This document shows, piece after piece, positions 1-8,756 of a DNA stretch of 64,000 bases (position 1 is the stretch's first letter; each line of letters begins with the position of its first letter). Both the position numbers and the translations under genes were made by a program. The stretch is from an uncultured Acidobacteriaceae bacterium (GTDB taxonomy: Bacteria; Acidobacteriota; Terriglobia; Terriglobales; Acidobacteriaceae): contig CALFMO010000007.1 of assembly GCA_937879855.1 (NCBI GenBank), forward strand, positions 124,001 to 188,000, in the 5' to 3' direction. The notes below the pieces were generated by a model. That model had not been told where the DNA came from and made no database searches. It was given only the letters and a program-made list of their open reading frames with translations.

Positions 1-434
1 ATGAACTTCCGCCAAGGCATTCGCAGAACCCCGGCCAGTGGGCCGGCGATGATTCGCAGGCCGAAGACAAAGCGGGCGAAGAAGATCGTGACCGCACCGT
101 AACGCGCGAAGAGTTGCTCCCCGCGCTCGAGGGTCCGGTTCTGAACTCTGAAGAGAGTCTGGTATCGCACCAGTAGCGGACGCCCACCATAGTAGCCGGC
201 AGCGAAGCCGAGATTGTCGCCGAGGGTGGCGGCGATCGTCGCCACTAAAATGATCCAGGGAAGCCTGAGATTCGGCTCGGAGTAGGTCAGGAAACAGGAG
301 AGTAATAGGATCGTTTCACCGGGCACTGGGATGCCCGCGTTCTCCGCGAGCAATGCCGCACCTATGGCCCAATATCCGTATTGCACGATTGCGTTCCGCA
401 GAAACTCGAGAATTGAGTGAGTCAAGATGCTCAC
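1..434 (-). CDS. DedA/VTT-family membrane protein, C-terminally truncated by window edge
   Basis: Reading the minus strand from a GTG at 434 gives an open frame to the window edge. It shows a hydrophobic DedA-like sequence: a QYGYWAIGAALLAENAGIPVPGE segment near the N-terminus (the conserved E..G.P.PGE signature), then LGDNLGFAAGYYGGRP and FFARFVFGLRIIAGPLAG (the F.GR..P..R...G-like segment of the family). DedA proteins are polytopic inner-membrane proteins linked to lipid scrambling and proton-motive-force homeostasis. About 144 residues are visible; the C-terminus lies outside. The start codon is uncertain, but family membership is fairly safe. Confidence 0.8.
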   Translation of the reverse strand, partial: MSILTHSILEFLRNAIVQYGYWAIGAALLAENAGIPVPGETILLLSCFLTYSEPNLRLPWIILVATIAATLGDNLGFAAGYYGGRPLLVRYQTLFRVQNRTLERGEQLFARYGAVTIFFARFVFGLRIIAGPLAGVLRMPWRKF

Positions 435-519
435 GTGGAATACAGTGCCTTCGGGACCGAGCCGGCAGCCAAACCGGCAGTTTTGCCTGGACAGTATTAC
501 CGGAAAACTACGCCGAATC

Positions 520-1416
520 TTACTGGCTTGTCAGGAATTTAATGAGCTCACGGTTAAACTCTTCCGGACATTCTTCATAGGGAAGGTGCCCGACACCGGA
601 AAAGACCACCTTTTGGACGTGCTTAAAATGTCGCGCCAATGGCTCCATGGACGACACGTAGACCGCCGGATCTTTGTCTCCCCACATTAGGAGCGTGGGA
701 ATTGGCGCCAGCTTGGGCAGTAAAGCTTCCAGTTCGCGCAGATCAGCCGTCCACGTGCGGACGATGCTCAAGGCATGGCCCAAGTAATCCGGCTTCGCCA
801 TCGGTGCGGTGTAGCCTTCAATGCTGCCGGGCGGAATCTTGTTGCGATCGGCGAACAGGCGTCCGTGCCAGTAAGGAAACAGCGAAGGCATACGTCCGAT
901 CCCCGAACGAAACAGCGTCGCACCGAGCCGGGTGGCAAAGAATGGCGCGAGCCACGTGCCATGCGGAGAGTACGGATTGACCGGGCAAACCAGCACCAAT
1001 CGGGCAAGGCGCGCCGGGCAGCCGCCGGGGCTCATGCATTCCGCGGCCGCAGCCATCGCCACCGCGCCGCCCCGCGACGTACCTAGCAAATCGAAAGAGG
1101 AGAGCCTTAACTTTTCGACAAACTTTAGCACGCGCAGCGCGGTCGCGCGCATCGAGTGATCGATCCCGTGCGGCCGATCGGAGAAGCCTGCTCCGAGCAG
1201 GTCGGGAGCATATGCGGTGACGTACGGAGCCAACGCCGGCAGTGCGAATCTCCAGGAGAAAGAATAGGCCATCAGCCCATGCAGCAAGATCAGCGGGGGA
1301 CCGGAGCCTGCGCGCAGATAGCGCATGCGGGCGCCGTCGAGATCTATCCAGCACTCTTCCACGCCATCGCTCAAGCCTGAAGGGGAACTTTCCGGGATTT
1401 GCAAAGCCTCATTCAC
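520..1416 (-). CDS. alpha/beta-fold hydrolase
   Basis: 298 aa with an alpha/beta-hydrolase core. An oxyanion-hole LLHGL motif lies near residue 45, the nucleophile elbow GTSRGG near 112, the acid in GDKDP near 247 and the catalytic His in GVGHLPYEE near 275. Length is typical of small esterase/epoxide-hydrolase/dehalogenase-like enzymes. There is no signal peptide, so it is likely cytoplasmic. The substrate cannot be told from the sequence. It follows the DedA gene on the same strand but the gap is about 85 bp, so co-transcription is only possible. Confidence 0.85.
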   Translation of the reverse strand: MNEALQIPESSPSGLSDGVEECWIDLDGARMRYLRAGSGPPLILLHGLMAYSFSWRFALPALAPYVTAYAPDLLGAGFSDRPHGIDHSMRATALRVLKFVEKLRLSSFDLLGTSRGGAVAMAAAAECMSPGGCPARLARLVLVCPVNPYSPHGTWLAPFFATRLGATLFRSGIGRMPSLFPYWHGRLFADRNKIPPGSIEGYTAPMAKPDYLGHALSIVRTWTADLRELEALLPKLAPIPTLLMWGDKDPAVYVSSMEPLARHFKHVQKVVFSGVGHLPYEECPEEFNRELIKFLTSQ

Positions 1417-1598
1417 AGCAAAACTTTCTCGACAATGGGGACAACTCTTTACCCTCTGCGGGAGTCTACTTAAGTGAACGCCTCTGTCGCTTCACTCTGG
1501 GGAGCTTCGGCTCCCCGTTTTTTCTGAGGTCTTTGTTTCAGACAGTATCCAAGGTCTTCACAAACCCTTGTAGCAAATCAACTCAGCTGGTTCACTTC

Positions 1599-2198
1599 CT
1601 ACTTGCCTCCGCCGCCGAGGGTATATCCAATCGACGCACCATAGCGGATGGCAAAGCTGGAGTTGAATTCGACATTGTTACGGACGAGATAAACCCGCAC
1701 CTCGGGCCGAACAAACAAACCTCGTAGGGGATAGAGCTTGAAGCCTCCGCCCACATCGCCCATGAAATGAGTGCTGTTAATGTAATTGGAGCAGTTACCA
1801 TAGTTGTCGCAATGGGAAACCACTCCATATTCACGGATGGTTTCCGCGCCCGCTCCCGCGACGATCTCGGCGGCTACGTGCTTTTTGAACCTCGGAGCAT
1901 AGATCGCGTTAAAATTCCAAAAAATCGGCCGGTAAGGCAGTTGGCTGTTATACAAACCCTGCTGTGTCCTCCAAAATACTTCAGCGCCCACGCCAATGTG
2001 TCTTTTGAAAAGAAAGTCACCGCCAGCGCCCGCATAGGTTCCACCGCTCAGGCTCTGGTTCAGGCCAGAAAAAGTCCTACTGGGGCTGGGCGCGGTAAGA
2101 CTTCCTCCGCCAATGGCGACATCAATCTGTTGGGCGCAGACCGGCAGCACGCAGGTCAAGATCCACCACACACTCCCGACGGCTATCAACTTCCTCAC
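1599..2198 (-). CDS. outer-membrane beta-barrel protein
   Basis: 199 aa. A Sec signal peptide covers roughly residues 1-22, with cleavage after VCAQ. Alternating beta-strand patterns rich in Gly and aromatics follow (GGTYAGAGGDFLF, HIGVGAEVFW, FVRPEVRVYLV, YGASIGYTLGG), typical of an 8-strand OmpA/OmpW-like porin fold. The SHCDNYGNCSNY loop has two Cys and may form a disulfide. Function unknown; such proteins are numerous in acidobacterial genomes. Confidence 0.75.
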   Translation of the reverse strand: MRKLIAVGSVWWILTCVLPVCAQQIDVAIGGGSLTAPSPSRTFSGLNQSLSGGTYAGAGGDFLFKRHIGVGAEVFWRTQQGLYNSQLPYRPIFWNFNAIYAPRFKKHVAAEIVAGAGAETIREYGVVSHCDNYGNCSNYINSTHFMGDVGGGFKLYPLRGLFVRPEVRVYLVRNNVEFNSSFAIRYGASIGYTLGGGGK

Positions 2199-2354
2199 AT
2201 CGGCCTCCTCAAGGATGGTCTAAGAGCTTCATTTCTAAACATCAGACCAAACTCGCAAACTGAGTTTGTATCTCAAATTGCTCACTCTCGGCGAGTGTCT
2301 GATTAAGTCGCGACCCTCAATTGTTAGGATGCGCGCGGATCTCAACTTAGAAGA

Positions 2355-2711
2355 TTAACTGATGGGAGGAGGACGGTTGTAGCGGACGCCTTCAGTTTGT
2401 AGTGCGGACCACACCCGGGAAACGGAGTTCGAATAAGGAGGTTCCGCAGCCAGCGAAAATGGCAGAAATGCTTTGGCGGGAGCGCTCCACTGAAAACGGT
2501 CGGAATCAAAATGTGATCGGTGACCCTGGTGAAAGACCGCTTTGATCGAAGAGTGGTGAATTGAGAAATGAAAAGGAAAGTGCGGCGGCGCACTTCGGAT
2601 CACCAGGAACGCGAACAGCGCCGCCGACGCAACCATTCCTCGGATCCAAAGTGCTTTTTCGTTGCGCTGGCCAGTGCAGGGATGCCTATTCGATGAAGCG
2701 AAGCCCACCAT
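2355..2711 (-). CDS. small secreted hypothetical protein (NRPPP-tail type)
   Basis: 118 aa if read from 2711; a shorter start at 2636 (MVASAALFAFLVI) would begin directly with a hydrophobic signal-like segment. The body is rich in His, Phe and Ser and ends in the tail VRYNRPPPIS. I recall similar YNRPPP tails on small secreted proteins of Acidobacteria, which is why I keep it, but this is memory, not a search. The upstream gap 2712-2812 and the downstream 2199-2354 hold nothing else recognisable. Confidence 0.45.
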   Translation of the reverse strand: MVGFASSNRHPCTGQRNEKALWIRGMVASAALFAFLVIRSAPPHFPFHFSIHHSSIKAVFHQGHRSHFDSDRFQWSAPAKAFLPFSLAAEPPYSNSVSRVWSALQTEGVRYNRPPPIS

Positions 2712-2812
2712 ACGGTTGTGGATGAGTATACTCCCTCACGAGCGTGCGAACTCTGCTACCGCGTCTGCGAGGAAGTTTACAATACCACTGCTCTCTGCCG
2801 TGAAAGGACCTG

Positions 2813-3649
2813 ATGACCATTCTGGAGTTTAGTCTGCTGGTATGGGGTAGTTCGCTGATCGCCGGCCTGGTCGGAGCGTTGACGGGCCTGGGCGGAGGGG
2901 TCGTCCTTGTACCATTGTTGAGCCTGTTCTTTAAGGTCGATATCCGGTATGCCATCGGCGCCTCGCTGGTATCGGTGATTGCGACCTCCTCGGGCGCGGC
3001 GGCCGCTTACGTGAAGGAGGGCTTCTCGAACATCAGGATTGGGATGTTCCTCGAGATTGCAACGACTCTCGGCGCGCTTCTCGGCGCACACCTGACGACG
3101 CGGGTATCGACCCATGCCATCGCAATTGTCTTCGGAACGGTGCTGCTGTTTTCCGCGTACTTTTCCCGGAAACCTCGCACGCATGCGGAACGCAATGTTC
3201 CACCCGATCGGCTAGGCACGCGCCTGCACTTGAACGGCTGGTTTCCTGACGTAGACGGCCCCCGCAGCTATAACGTTCAGAACGTACCCACAGGCTGGGG
3301 TCTGATGTTTGGCGCTGGCGCTTTGTCAGGGCTGCTGGGCATCGGCTCGGGTGCAATGAAGGTTCTTGCCATGGACCAGGCAATGAAGATTCCATTCAAG
3401 GTGTCGACTACTACCAGCAACTTCATGATTGGCGTCACCGCGGCAGCGAGTGCGGGAGTGTATTTGAGCCGCGGTTACATTGATCCTGCACTCGCCATGC
3501 CGGTCATGCTCGGCGTTCTGGCTGGCTCGATGCTCGGGGCGAGGATTCTGGTGAAACTACACACCAAGTGGCTGCGCTTGGGATTCAGCCTGGTAATTGT
3601 GATCCTGGCGATTGAGATGCTCTATAACGGATTCTCGGGGAGGATTTGA
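2813..3649 (+). CDS. TauE/SafE-family sulfite/organosulfonate exporter-like permease
   Basis: 278 aa polytopic membrane protein. The N-terminal half contains AGLVGALTGLGGGVVLVPLL and the second half repeats the theme with GAGALSGLLGIGSGAMKVLAM, the internal two-fold repeat of TauE/SafE (DUF81) proteins. Several further membrane spans are evident. An RBS-like AAAGGA lies 7 bp before the ATG. It is followed without a gap by a DUF1634 gene. The transported anion is not deducible. Confidence 0.88.
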   Translation: MTILEFSLLVWGSSLIAGLVGALTGLGGGVVLVPLLSLFFKVDIRYAIGASLVSVIATSSGAAAAYVKEGFSNIRIGMFLEIATTLGALLGAHLTTRVSTHAIAIVFGTVLLFSAYFSRKPRTHAERNVPPDRLGTRLHLNGWFPDVDGPRSYNVQNVPTGWGLMFGAGALSGLLGIGSGAMKVLAMDQAMKIPFKVSTTTSNFMIGVTAAASAGVYLSRGYIDPALAMPVMLGVLAGSMLGARILVKLHTKWLRLGFSLVIVILAIEMLYNGFSGRI

Positions 3650-4033
3650 GTGCAAGGCGAGCGAAGCTGGACCGATCAAAGGATTGAGAATGTTCTTGGC
3701 AACCTGCTGCGCGGTGGCGTACTTCTGTCGGCGTTGGTGGTGTTGATTGGGGCCACGATTTACTTAATTCGGCATGGTCACTCGCCGGTAGACTACCGCG
3801 CCTTCCACGGCGAACCTGAGGACCTGCGAACGATCCGCGGGATCGCCCGCGACGCATTCCAATTGCGCGGCCAGGGAATCATCCAACTGGGACTCTTACT
3901 GCTAATTGCGACTCCTGTAGCCCGAGTCGCGTTTTCGATCTTTGGGTTTGCGGAAGAGCGCGATGGCATGTACGTTGTATTTACCTTGATTGTGTTTTCG
4001 GTATTGCTCTACAGCCTTTTGGGAACCGGCTAG
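3650..4033 (+). CDS. DUF1634 membrane protein
   Basis: 127 aa starting at a GTG that directly follows the TGA of the TauE/SafE gene (TGAGTG), so the two are almost certainly one operon. Three hydrophobic spans are visible (GGVLLSALVVLIGATIYLI, GIIQLGLLLLIATPVARVAF, VVFTLIVFSVLLYSLL) and the TPVAR motif is typical of DUF1634. DUF1634 genes commonly follow TauE/SafE permeases, so an accessory transport role is inferred from context. Confidence 0.85.
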   Translation: MQGERSWTDQRIENVLGNLLRGGVLLSALVVLIGATIYLIRHGHSPVDYRAFHGEPEDLRTIRGIARDAFQLRGQGIIQLGLLLLIATPVARVAFSIFGFAEERDGMYVVFTLIVFSVLLYSLLGTG

Positions 4034-4145
4034 CCGCTCACCAGCAAAAGAAACATCCGATGCTTCACTTTCGTAACGCCGTGGTGTGCGCGATCGCACC
4101 AGCGAAATTTCCAGTCTGTGTTCGAATGACGCAAGGGACCTACTC

Positions 4146-4736
4146 ATGCGCGTTCATCGAACCTGGCTTAGTATCGTCGCAGCGATCGCTCTCAACCTCG
4201 CCGCGCAAGCCGCCCCTTTCGTGGTGTTTCCGAAGGCCGGACACTTGGCCTCGCAGGACGGGCGCTTCGTGGTCCGAAATACCGATGTGGAGGCGCAACC
4301 CTTGGAGTTTGTCGGTGCCTTCCACTCGTTATTTCTGGAAGAAACGGCCACTGGCCGGACCCGCAAACTGTGCGACTACGTCGGAGTGGCCGCGGTGGCC
4401 TGGACGAAAAACAACTTGCTCATCATGACGGAATATTTGAGCAGACGCACTTCGCGCGCACTGATCTTCGCTGCCGACAGTTCCCGCGATACGGTTGTAA
4501 TCGATCAGCCATCGCTCGCGAACCTTGCCCCGGTAAACCTTCGCCCGCAATTGCGCGAGAACGACCACGTTTTTGTGGAGGCCGTCCAAGTCGAGGAAGA
4601 GACGCTGACTCTGCGAGTGTGGGGATATGGAAAGCACGACGCCAATGGCTTCCGCTGGCGATGCGAGTATAGCCTGCGCGAAAGATCCATCTCCTGTAAG
4701 GACACGCCACCGACATTGAGTAAGACAAATAATTAG
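4146..4736 (+). CDS. secreted hypothetical protein
   Basis: 196 aa from the ATG at 4146. The N-terminus is a signal peptide (TWLSIVAAIALNLAAQAAP). The mature part looks beta-rich, with no motif I recognise. Two Cys (KLCDY, WRCEYS) plus SCKDT could be disulfide-bonded. A longer frame opens at 4086 but would bury the signal peptide, so 4146 is preferred. Confidence 0.65.
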   Translation: MRVHRTWLSIVAAIALNLAAQAAPFVVFPKAGHLASQDGRFVVRNTDVEAQPLEFVGAFHSLFLEETATGRTRKLCDYVGVAAVAWTKNNLLIMTEYLSRRTSRALIFAADSSRDTVVIDQPSLANLAPVNLRPQLRENDHVFVEAVQVEEETLTLRVWGYGKHDANGFRWRCEYSLRERSISCKDTPPTLSKTNN

Positions 4737-5102
4737 GCTCTCTCGCTCAGGTGCCTGGTGCCTTTGCTTCTGCCTAGGCTTTGTTTCATCTCAGCAATCT
4801 CGTCGTCTGGTGGTTGCGCGCCAACTTCTGCAGCAGCAGGCCCGCTTCGATGACTTCATGGAAGCTTTCAATCGCGAGCGAATGGGTTCACGAAAACTGA
4901 CGAGGCATTTTGCATGCCTGGATCGACGGGCACTCATTCCGCGTCCTGTTGCAAAGCACATCACGCTGTAAGGCCGTTGTTCAAACCAATATTTTTTAAC
5001 TTGACTTCTCTGACGATCAGACTAAGGTCAAACAAGAAGGTCCTGTCTTGCCAAACAGCAGATAAGCCCTGGCGTACGTTCCCTCCAAGCAGGAGTTTAG
5101 TT
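4737..5102. other. gene-poor intergenic stretch
   Basis: No convincing reading frame. The last part carries GGAG at 5090, the RBS of the next gene. I see no repeat or strong terminator. Confidence 0.5.
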
Positions 5103-5348
5103 ATGAATCCGGCATCCCCCCAGTGCCTGAGTCGCGCCGATTGGAAGACTCTGTATAGAGCCGCCATTCTGGAAAGCAATAAAACCCTTCTTCCGGTGCG
5201 AGTGTCGGCAGCTGAAGAAGCCGTGATAGCACGTGGACGAGAAATCTTTTTCGATCACGGAACTCCCGAAGAGAAAGAAGCCTTAGAAGACGCACTGTAT
5301 GCCTTGCGGGCATACAGAAGAGCTTGGCAGCACGTCGAAGCTGCATAG
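5103..5348 (+). CDS. small conserved hypothetical protein
   Basis: 81 aa, mostly helical, starting at the ATG 5103 with GGAG about 8 bp upstream. Pattern W-LYRAAILE-----LPVRVSAAEEAVIARGREI---GTPEEKEALEDALYALRAYR. I recall this helical type as common in acidobacterial genomes, so it is probably a lineage protein of unknown role. A longer frame opens at 4914 but lacks coding character upstream. Confidence 0.6.
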   Translation: MNPASPQCLSRADWKTLYRAAILESNKTLLPVRVSAAEEAVIARGREIFFDHGTPEEKEALEDALYALRAYRRAWQHVEAA

Positions 5349-5661
5349 TCTCATGCTTCCGCGAGACTGGCATTTGGACTCCCCGGAGTGTCATCGCCTC
5401 CGGCCGCCTTCTCCCGTGCCGTGGTAGGTCTGCGTCAGCTCCCGCCGAAAACGCGGAGAGAACACAGCGTAGGGCTACAAAGTCGTCCGTAGTCAAATAC
5501 ATCACACCGGAAGCACGGTGCGATTCCGCTCAGGGAGCCGGAGTTCACGGACCTGATTCGTCTATTCGAACTGCCCCGCCTTACTCGCTGTGCTCACCTT
5601 ATGGGCACGAGCATTTGCGCATGTCTTGCAAAATTCTCCACGGAGTGAGAGAACTCTAGCC
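5349..5661. other. intergenic stretch before the acyl-CoA dehydrogenase
   Basis: Only short shadow frames; no recognisable element. The reading frame of the dehydrogenase extends upstream to 5590, but that part lacks family similarity. Confidence 0.5.
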
Positions 5662-7095
5662 ATGTACGTCGATGTCTTGCGCTCCCCGGTGCATTTTCTA
5701 CGGGATGTCGGGATTTCTGCAGATCAAGATTGGTTAAGAGAATACGAGGCATGGTTCGAACGCGAAGGGCAAGGGATCTCAGACGCGGTGGACCGCGCCG
5801 GCACACCGTGGCTTCGCATGTTCGATCGGTGGGGCGATCCGGTGGATGAGATCCTTTATCCACCCGAATACTGGCGCATGCTGAAACATGGATACCGGGC
5901 AGGCGTGCTCTGGCGAGTCTTTGAGCAAAATTCGTTGATACCTACTTACCTTGTTCTTTACGCTACTGGTTTTTACGACCCCGGCTTGGCGTGTCCTTAC
6001 ACGGTCTCTCTGTCCACCGTCACCCCACTCTCCAAGTATGGAGGGGCGGAGTTGAAGTCACGGTTCTTGCCCAAGATGTTGCAGCACGATGACAGTGTCT
6101 GGCAGGGAGCAACCTGGATGACAGAGATTAAGGGCGGGTCAGACTTGGGAGCGGCGGTCGAGACCATAGCAGAGCAGGATGGAAATAAGTGGCGGCTAAC
6201 CGGCGACAAATATTTCGCGAGTAATGCCGGGGCCGAACTGGCGGTGGTCGCGGCCCGGCAGGAAGGCGCACCGAAGAATGTCCGCGGACTGAGTCTGTAC
6301 CTGGTACCGCGTCGCGGTGAAGACGGGCAGCTGAATTATCGCATCCGCCGCCTCAAGGATAAGATCGCCACTCGCTCGGTGCCAACCGGTGAGATCGAAC
6401 TTCGTCACAGCGAGGGTTGGCTGCTCGGGCAAGCGGAGCATGGAATCTATTTGATTCTCGAAGCGCTGAACCTTTCGCGCGTGGCCAACAGTGTAGGCAG
6501 CGTAGCGCTGGCACAGCGGGCAATCGCCGATGCCTATTCTTTCGCTGAACGGCGCACGGCCTTCGGCAAACCGATCATCGAACATCCTTTACTGCGACGG
6601 CAATTCGAGGATCGCGTGCAAGCGCTACGGGCGGCCTCCCGGCTGGCTTGGGAGGCGGTGCGTTTGCTCGACACGGTGTGGCAGGAGAAGCCGCCGTACT
6701 CGGACAGCTATCATTTGTTCCGCTTGGTGGCTCACTTGGCCAAGTACTGGACAGCAGAGTTCGCTGTGCAGACGGCAAAATGGGCAATGGAAGTGTACGG
6801 TGGCCTGGGAACGCTGCAGGAATATCGCGTGGAGCGCTGGCTGCGCGAGGCGATGATCCTTGCGATCTGGGAAGGAACATCGCATCGCCAGATGCTGGAT
6901 GGGCTGGAGGCCATGCAGCGCAAAAGTGCACACCAGTTGCTGTTCCAGCACCTTGCGGGCAAGGCGCCTGAGGCGCGGCTGCGCGATTTGGAAGCACGCG
7001 TGGAGCGACAACTCCGCTTGCCCGAGGTTGACAAGGAAGGGACTTTGGAGAGGCTTTTTAGCGATTTGGCTTCGCTTACCTCAGAGTCCCTATAG
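5662..7095 (+). CDS. AidB-like acyl-CoA dehydrogenase family flavoprotein
   Basis: 477 aa from the ATG at 5662. The middle domain carries WMTEIKGGSDLG, matching the MTE..GGSD flavin/substrate loop of the AidB subgroup. The C-terminal helical domain has the FAERRTAFGKPIIEHPLLR and AMEVYGGLGTLQEYRVERWLREA segments that contact FAD, and the catalytic-region AIWEGTSH. AidB proteins are FAD-binding acyl-CoA-dehydrogenase relatives tied to alkylation stress and DNA binding; a catabolic dehydrogenase is the alternative. It ends about 140 bp before the tRNA-Lys gene and is the last host gene on the left. Confidence 0.85.
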   Translation: MYVDVLRSPVHFLRDVGISADQDWLREYEAWFEREGQGISDAVDRAGTPWLRMFDRWGDPVDEILYPPEYWRMLKHGYRAGVLWRVFEQNSLIPTYLVLYATGFYDPGLACPYTVSLSTVTPLSKYGGAELKSRFLPKMLQHDDSVWQGATWMTEIKGGSDLGAAVETIAEQDGNKWRLTGDKYFASNAGAELAVVAARQEGAPKNVRGLSLYLVPRRGEDGQLNYRIRRLKDKIATRSVPTGEIELRHSEGWLLGQAEHGIYLILEALNLSRVANSVGSVALAQRAIADAYSFAERRTAFGKPIIEHPLLRRQFEDRVQALRAASRLAWEAVRLLDTVWQEKPPYSDSYHLFRLVAHLAKYWTAEFAVQTAKWAMEVYGGLGTLQEYRVERWLREAMILAIWEGTSHRQMLDGLEAMQRKSAHQLLFQHLAGKAPEARLRDLEARVERQLRLPEVDKEGTLERLFSDLASLTSESL

Positions 7096-7237
7096 CGAAG
7101 AAAGCTTGACGTGGATGATTTCGATCATTGTTCGCAGCAATTGCGGGTTGGCACAAAATTGGGCACAATCGCCGTTTGGTGTTCGAGGGTTGAGAAGAAC
7201 GTCACGCGGAAGGTGCGTGAACACAGGGGATTTCTGG

Positions 7238-7310
7238 TGAGCGCGGCAGGACTCGAACCTGCGACCCATGCCTTAAAAGGGCATTGCTCTACCAACTGAG
7301 CTACGCGCCC
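7238..7310 (-). tRNA. tRNA-Lys (anticodon UUU), attachment site of the element
   Basis: Minus-strand cloverleaf. The acceptor 5' arm GGGCGCG (7310-7304) pairs with CGCGCTC, one G-U allowed. The D-arm is GCTC/GAGC, the anticodon stem ATGCC/GGCAT with loop CTTTTAA (anticodon TTT), and the T-arm GCAGG/CCTGC with TTCGAGT. The discriminator is A, with CCA encoded at 7237-7235. Its 5' half (nucleotides 1-38, 7310-7273) is repeated exactly at 44171-44134. Its 5' side faces the integrated element, so the present promoter lies in element DNA: a TTGACA box occurs at 7352-7347 on this strand. Confidence 0.97.
7273..7310. repeat. attL core, 38-bp direct repeat
   Basis: Begins TTAAAAGGGCATTGC and ends GAGCTACGCGCCC. 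Identical over 38 bp to 44134-44171. Identity stops exactly at the end of the tRNA anticodon loop on one side and at tRNA nucleotide 1 on the other. Confidence 0.95.
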
Positions 7311-7354
7311 ATCCTACTTACGAATCAATCACTTAATCGAAACAAATGTCAAAG

Positions 7355-7375
7355 CCGTTGCACAGCCGTTGCACA
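7355..7375. repeat. left arm-type site pair (CCGTTGCACA x2)
   Basis: CCGTTGCACA at 7355-7364 and 7366-7375, an 11-bp tandem, between the core and the integrase stop codon. The same pair in the same orientation occurs at 44017-44038 near the other end. Tyrosine integrases of the phage type bind short direct repeats flanking the core, so arm sites are the natural reading. Confidence 0.7.
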
Positions 7376-7378
7376 ATT

Positions 7379-8605
7379 TCAAAAACTGCTCTCTGAACTC
7401 GCTGACAGCATCTTCACGTCTACGAGCGATTCAAGCTGACGCATCGCGGCGATGCTTTGCGCGTCAAGCGTCTTGATGTACGAGTTCTGGGTCACCGCCA
7501 CGTTAGCGTGCCTCAAGATTGCCTGAATCGTTTTATCCGCAACGCCCAGATCGTGCAAGTTCGTCGCGAGTCCGCGCCTGAATGCGTGCCAGCCGTGCCA
7601 CTGAGGACGCTCGCTCCGTTGGTATTCGTGATCTTCCTTATCGTGCTCGTCCGCAGCCTTTCCGCAAACGCAAACATTGAGAACGGGAAGGATTTGGCGA
7701 TTGAGCACGTTGTTCAAACTCAAAGGCGTGGGCGTCTTTTTCATAGTAGCAAACATTGGCCCGCTTGCGGGATTGCCACGACTCACGCGGTATTGATCCA
7801 GCAGCCGTTGCAGAGGCGCGATTATCGGAACAGGAGCCTTGCTCTTGCGCGTCTTTGGTTCGTTCGTGACCGACTCCCAGACAGACCGCAAAACTCGAAT
7901 TTCTTCGCCCGTGTAATCGGGCCACTCAAGCCCCCGAATCTCTGCGCGGCGAAGCCCGAGGAATGCAGCGACCGCACAAATCGTTCGGGCCGGATCGGGC
8001 AACAGCCTCAGCATCGTCAACACTTCAGGCAAAGAATAAGCGTATGTCTCTTCGCCCTCGGGAGCCTTCGGAATGCTGGCCTCGCGGATCGGGTTTGCGC
8101 CCGTAAGATATCCTTGCTGAATTGCATGGCGGAAAATCGCACTCAACAGCGAGCGGAAATGATGCAAGGTGCTCCGCGTGAATTCTGGATGCTCCCGCCC
8201 CAGATCGGAAAGAACCTTGTGAGCTTGGGGCGTCTTGAATTCCCGCAAACGGAAGTGACCGCAACGCGCTTTCAACTGAGAATCCCAACGGGCCTTATAG
8301 CCTTTCACCGTTGACGCCCGTTTTTGTGTCTGCATATTCGGGAAGTAAACGTCGGTCACGAAGTCTTGGAGAGTGACATTCTTGCTAGGCTCAAGGTTGC
8401 TAGAGTTAACCGGGTTCAGTTCTTCCTCAGCCAATTGCAGAACACTCTCAGGCGGCCTTTTCAGGCGGACGTGTTCGGGGTCAACAGCAGACAGTTTCTT
8501 GCAAACTTGCTTGCGGACTAGTTGCCCGTTCTCCACGAACGAATCACGGTAACGCAGAAACCATGAATCGCCTTTTCTGAATACGTGCCCCGCTTGGTTA
8601 GCCAT
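7379..8605 (-). CDS. int: tyrosine-type site-specific integrase
   Basis: 408 aa. An N-terminal arm-binding part is followed by a core-binding SAM-like domain (about 78-175) and a catalytic domain with R219 (GLRRAE), K256, H340 and R343 (HAFRRG), H366 (LRHANV) and Y376 (NSYIK): the full R-K-H-R-H-Y set. An unusual insertion of C-x-C-x6-H-x4-H (about 312-326) precedes box II and could bind metal. The stop codon lies next to the arm-site pair and 69 bp from attL. Its ATG overlaps the stop of the small KGG gene, so the two are translationally coupled. Confidence 0.96.
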   Translation of the reverse strand: MANQAGHVFRKGDSWFLRYRDSFVENGQLVRKQVCKKLSAVDPEHVRLKRPPESVLQLAEEELNPVNSSNLEPSKNVTLQDFVTDVYFPNMQTQKRASTVKGYKARWDSQLKARCGHFRLREFKTPQAHKVLSDLGREHPEFTRSTLHHFRSLLSAIFRHAIQQGYLTGANPIREASIPKAPEGEETYAYSLPEVLTMLRLLPDPARTICAVAAFLGLRRAEIRGLEWPDYTGEEIRVLRSVWESVTNEPKTRKSKAPVPIIAPLQRLLDQYRVSRGNPASGPMFATMKKTPTPLSLNNVLNRQILPVLNVCVCGKAADEHDKEDHEYQRSERPQWHGWHAFRRGLATNLHDLGVADKTIQAILRHANVAVTQNSYIKTLDAQSIAAMRQLESLVDVKMLSASSESSF

Positions 8606-8747
8606 TTCGCTTTGCCTTCTTTCTGGGACGCCCGCCTTTTTGACCGTTCAGCCGTGCGGCCTGTGCTTTCTCCTTGCTAGTCGCTTCCCCGCCCTTCCTT
8701 CCCCATCGGGCGAACATCTTCAACGCTTCCTCGGGCAATTTCTTCAT
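8598..8747 (-). CDS. KGG-type small basic protein upstream of the integrase
   Basis: 49 aa, not long enough for common ORF cut-offs. The sequence has ARWGRKGGEATSKEKAQAA and ARLNGQKGGRPRKKAK, i.e. two KGG turns with a basic tail, the look of small DNA- or RNA-binding KGG/plasmid-stabilisation proteins that often accompany integrases. Its stop overlaps the integrase start (ATGGCTAA). A good promoter ends a few bases before its ATG, so the transcript should be nearly leaderless. Confidence 0.75.
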   Translation of the reverse strand: MKKLPEEALKMFARWGRKGGEATSKEKAQAARLNGQKGGRPRKKAKRNG

Positions 8748-8756
8748 AACGAGACT

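Noticed and set aside
7379..8605. Long plus-strand frame (7457-8314) opposite the integrase
   Set aside because: The integrase on the minus strand has all catalytic residues; the opposite frame has no family pattern and is a shadow.
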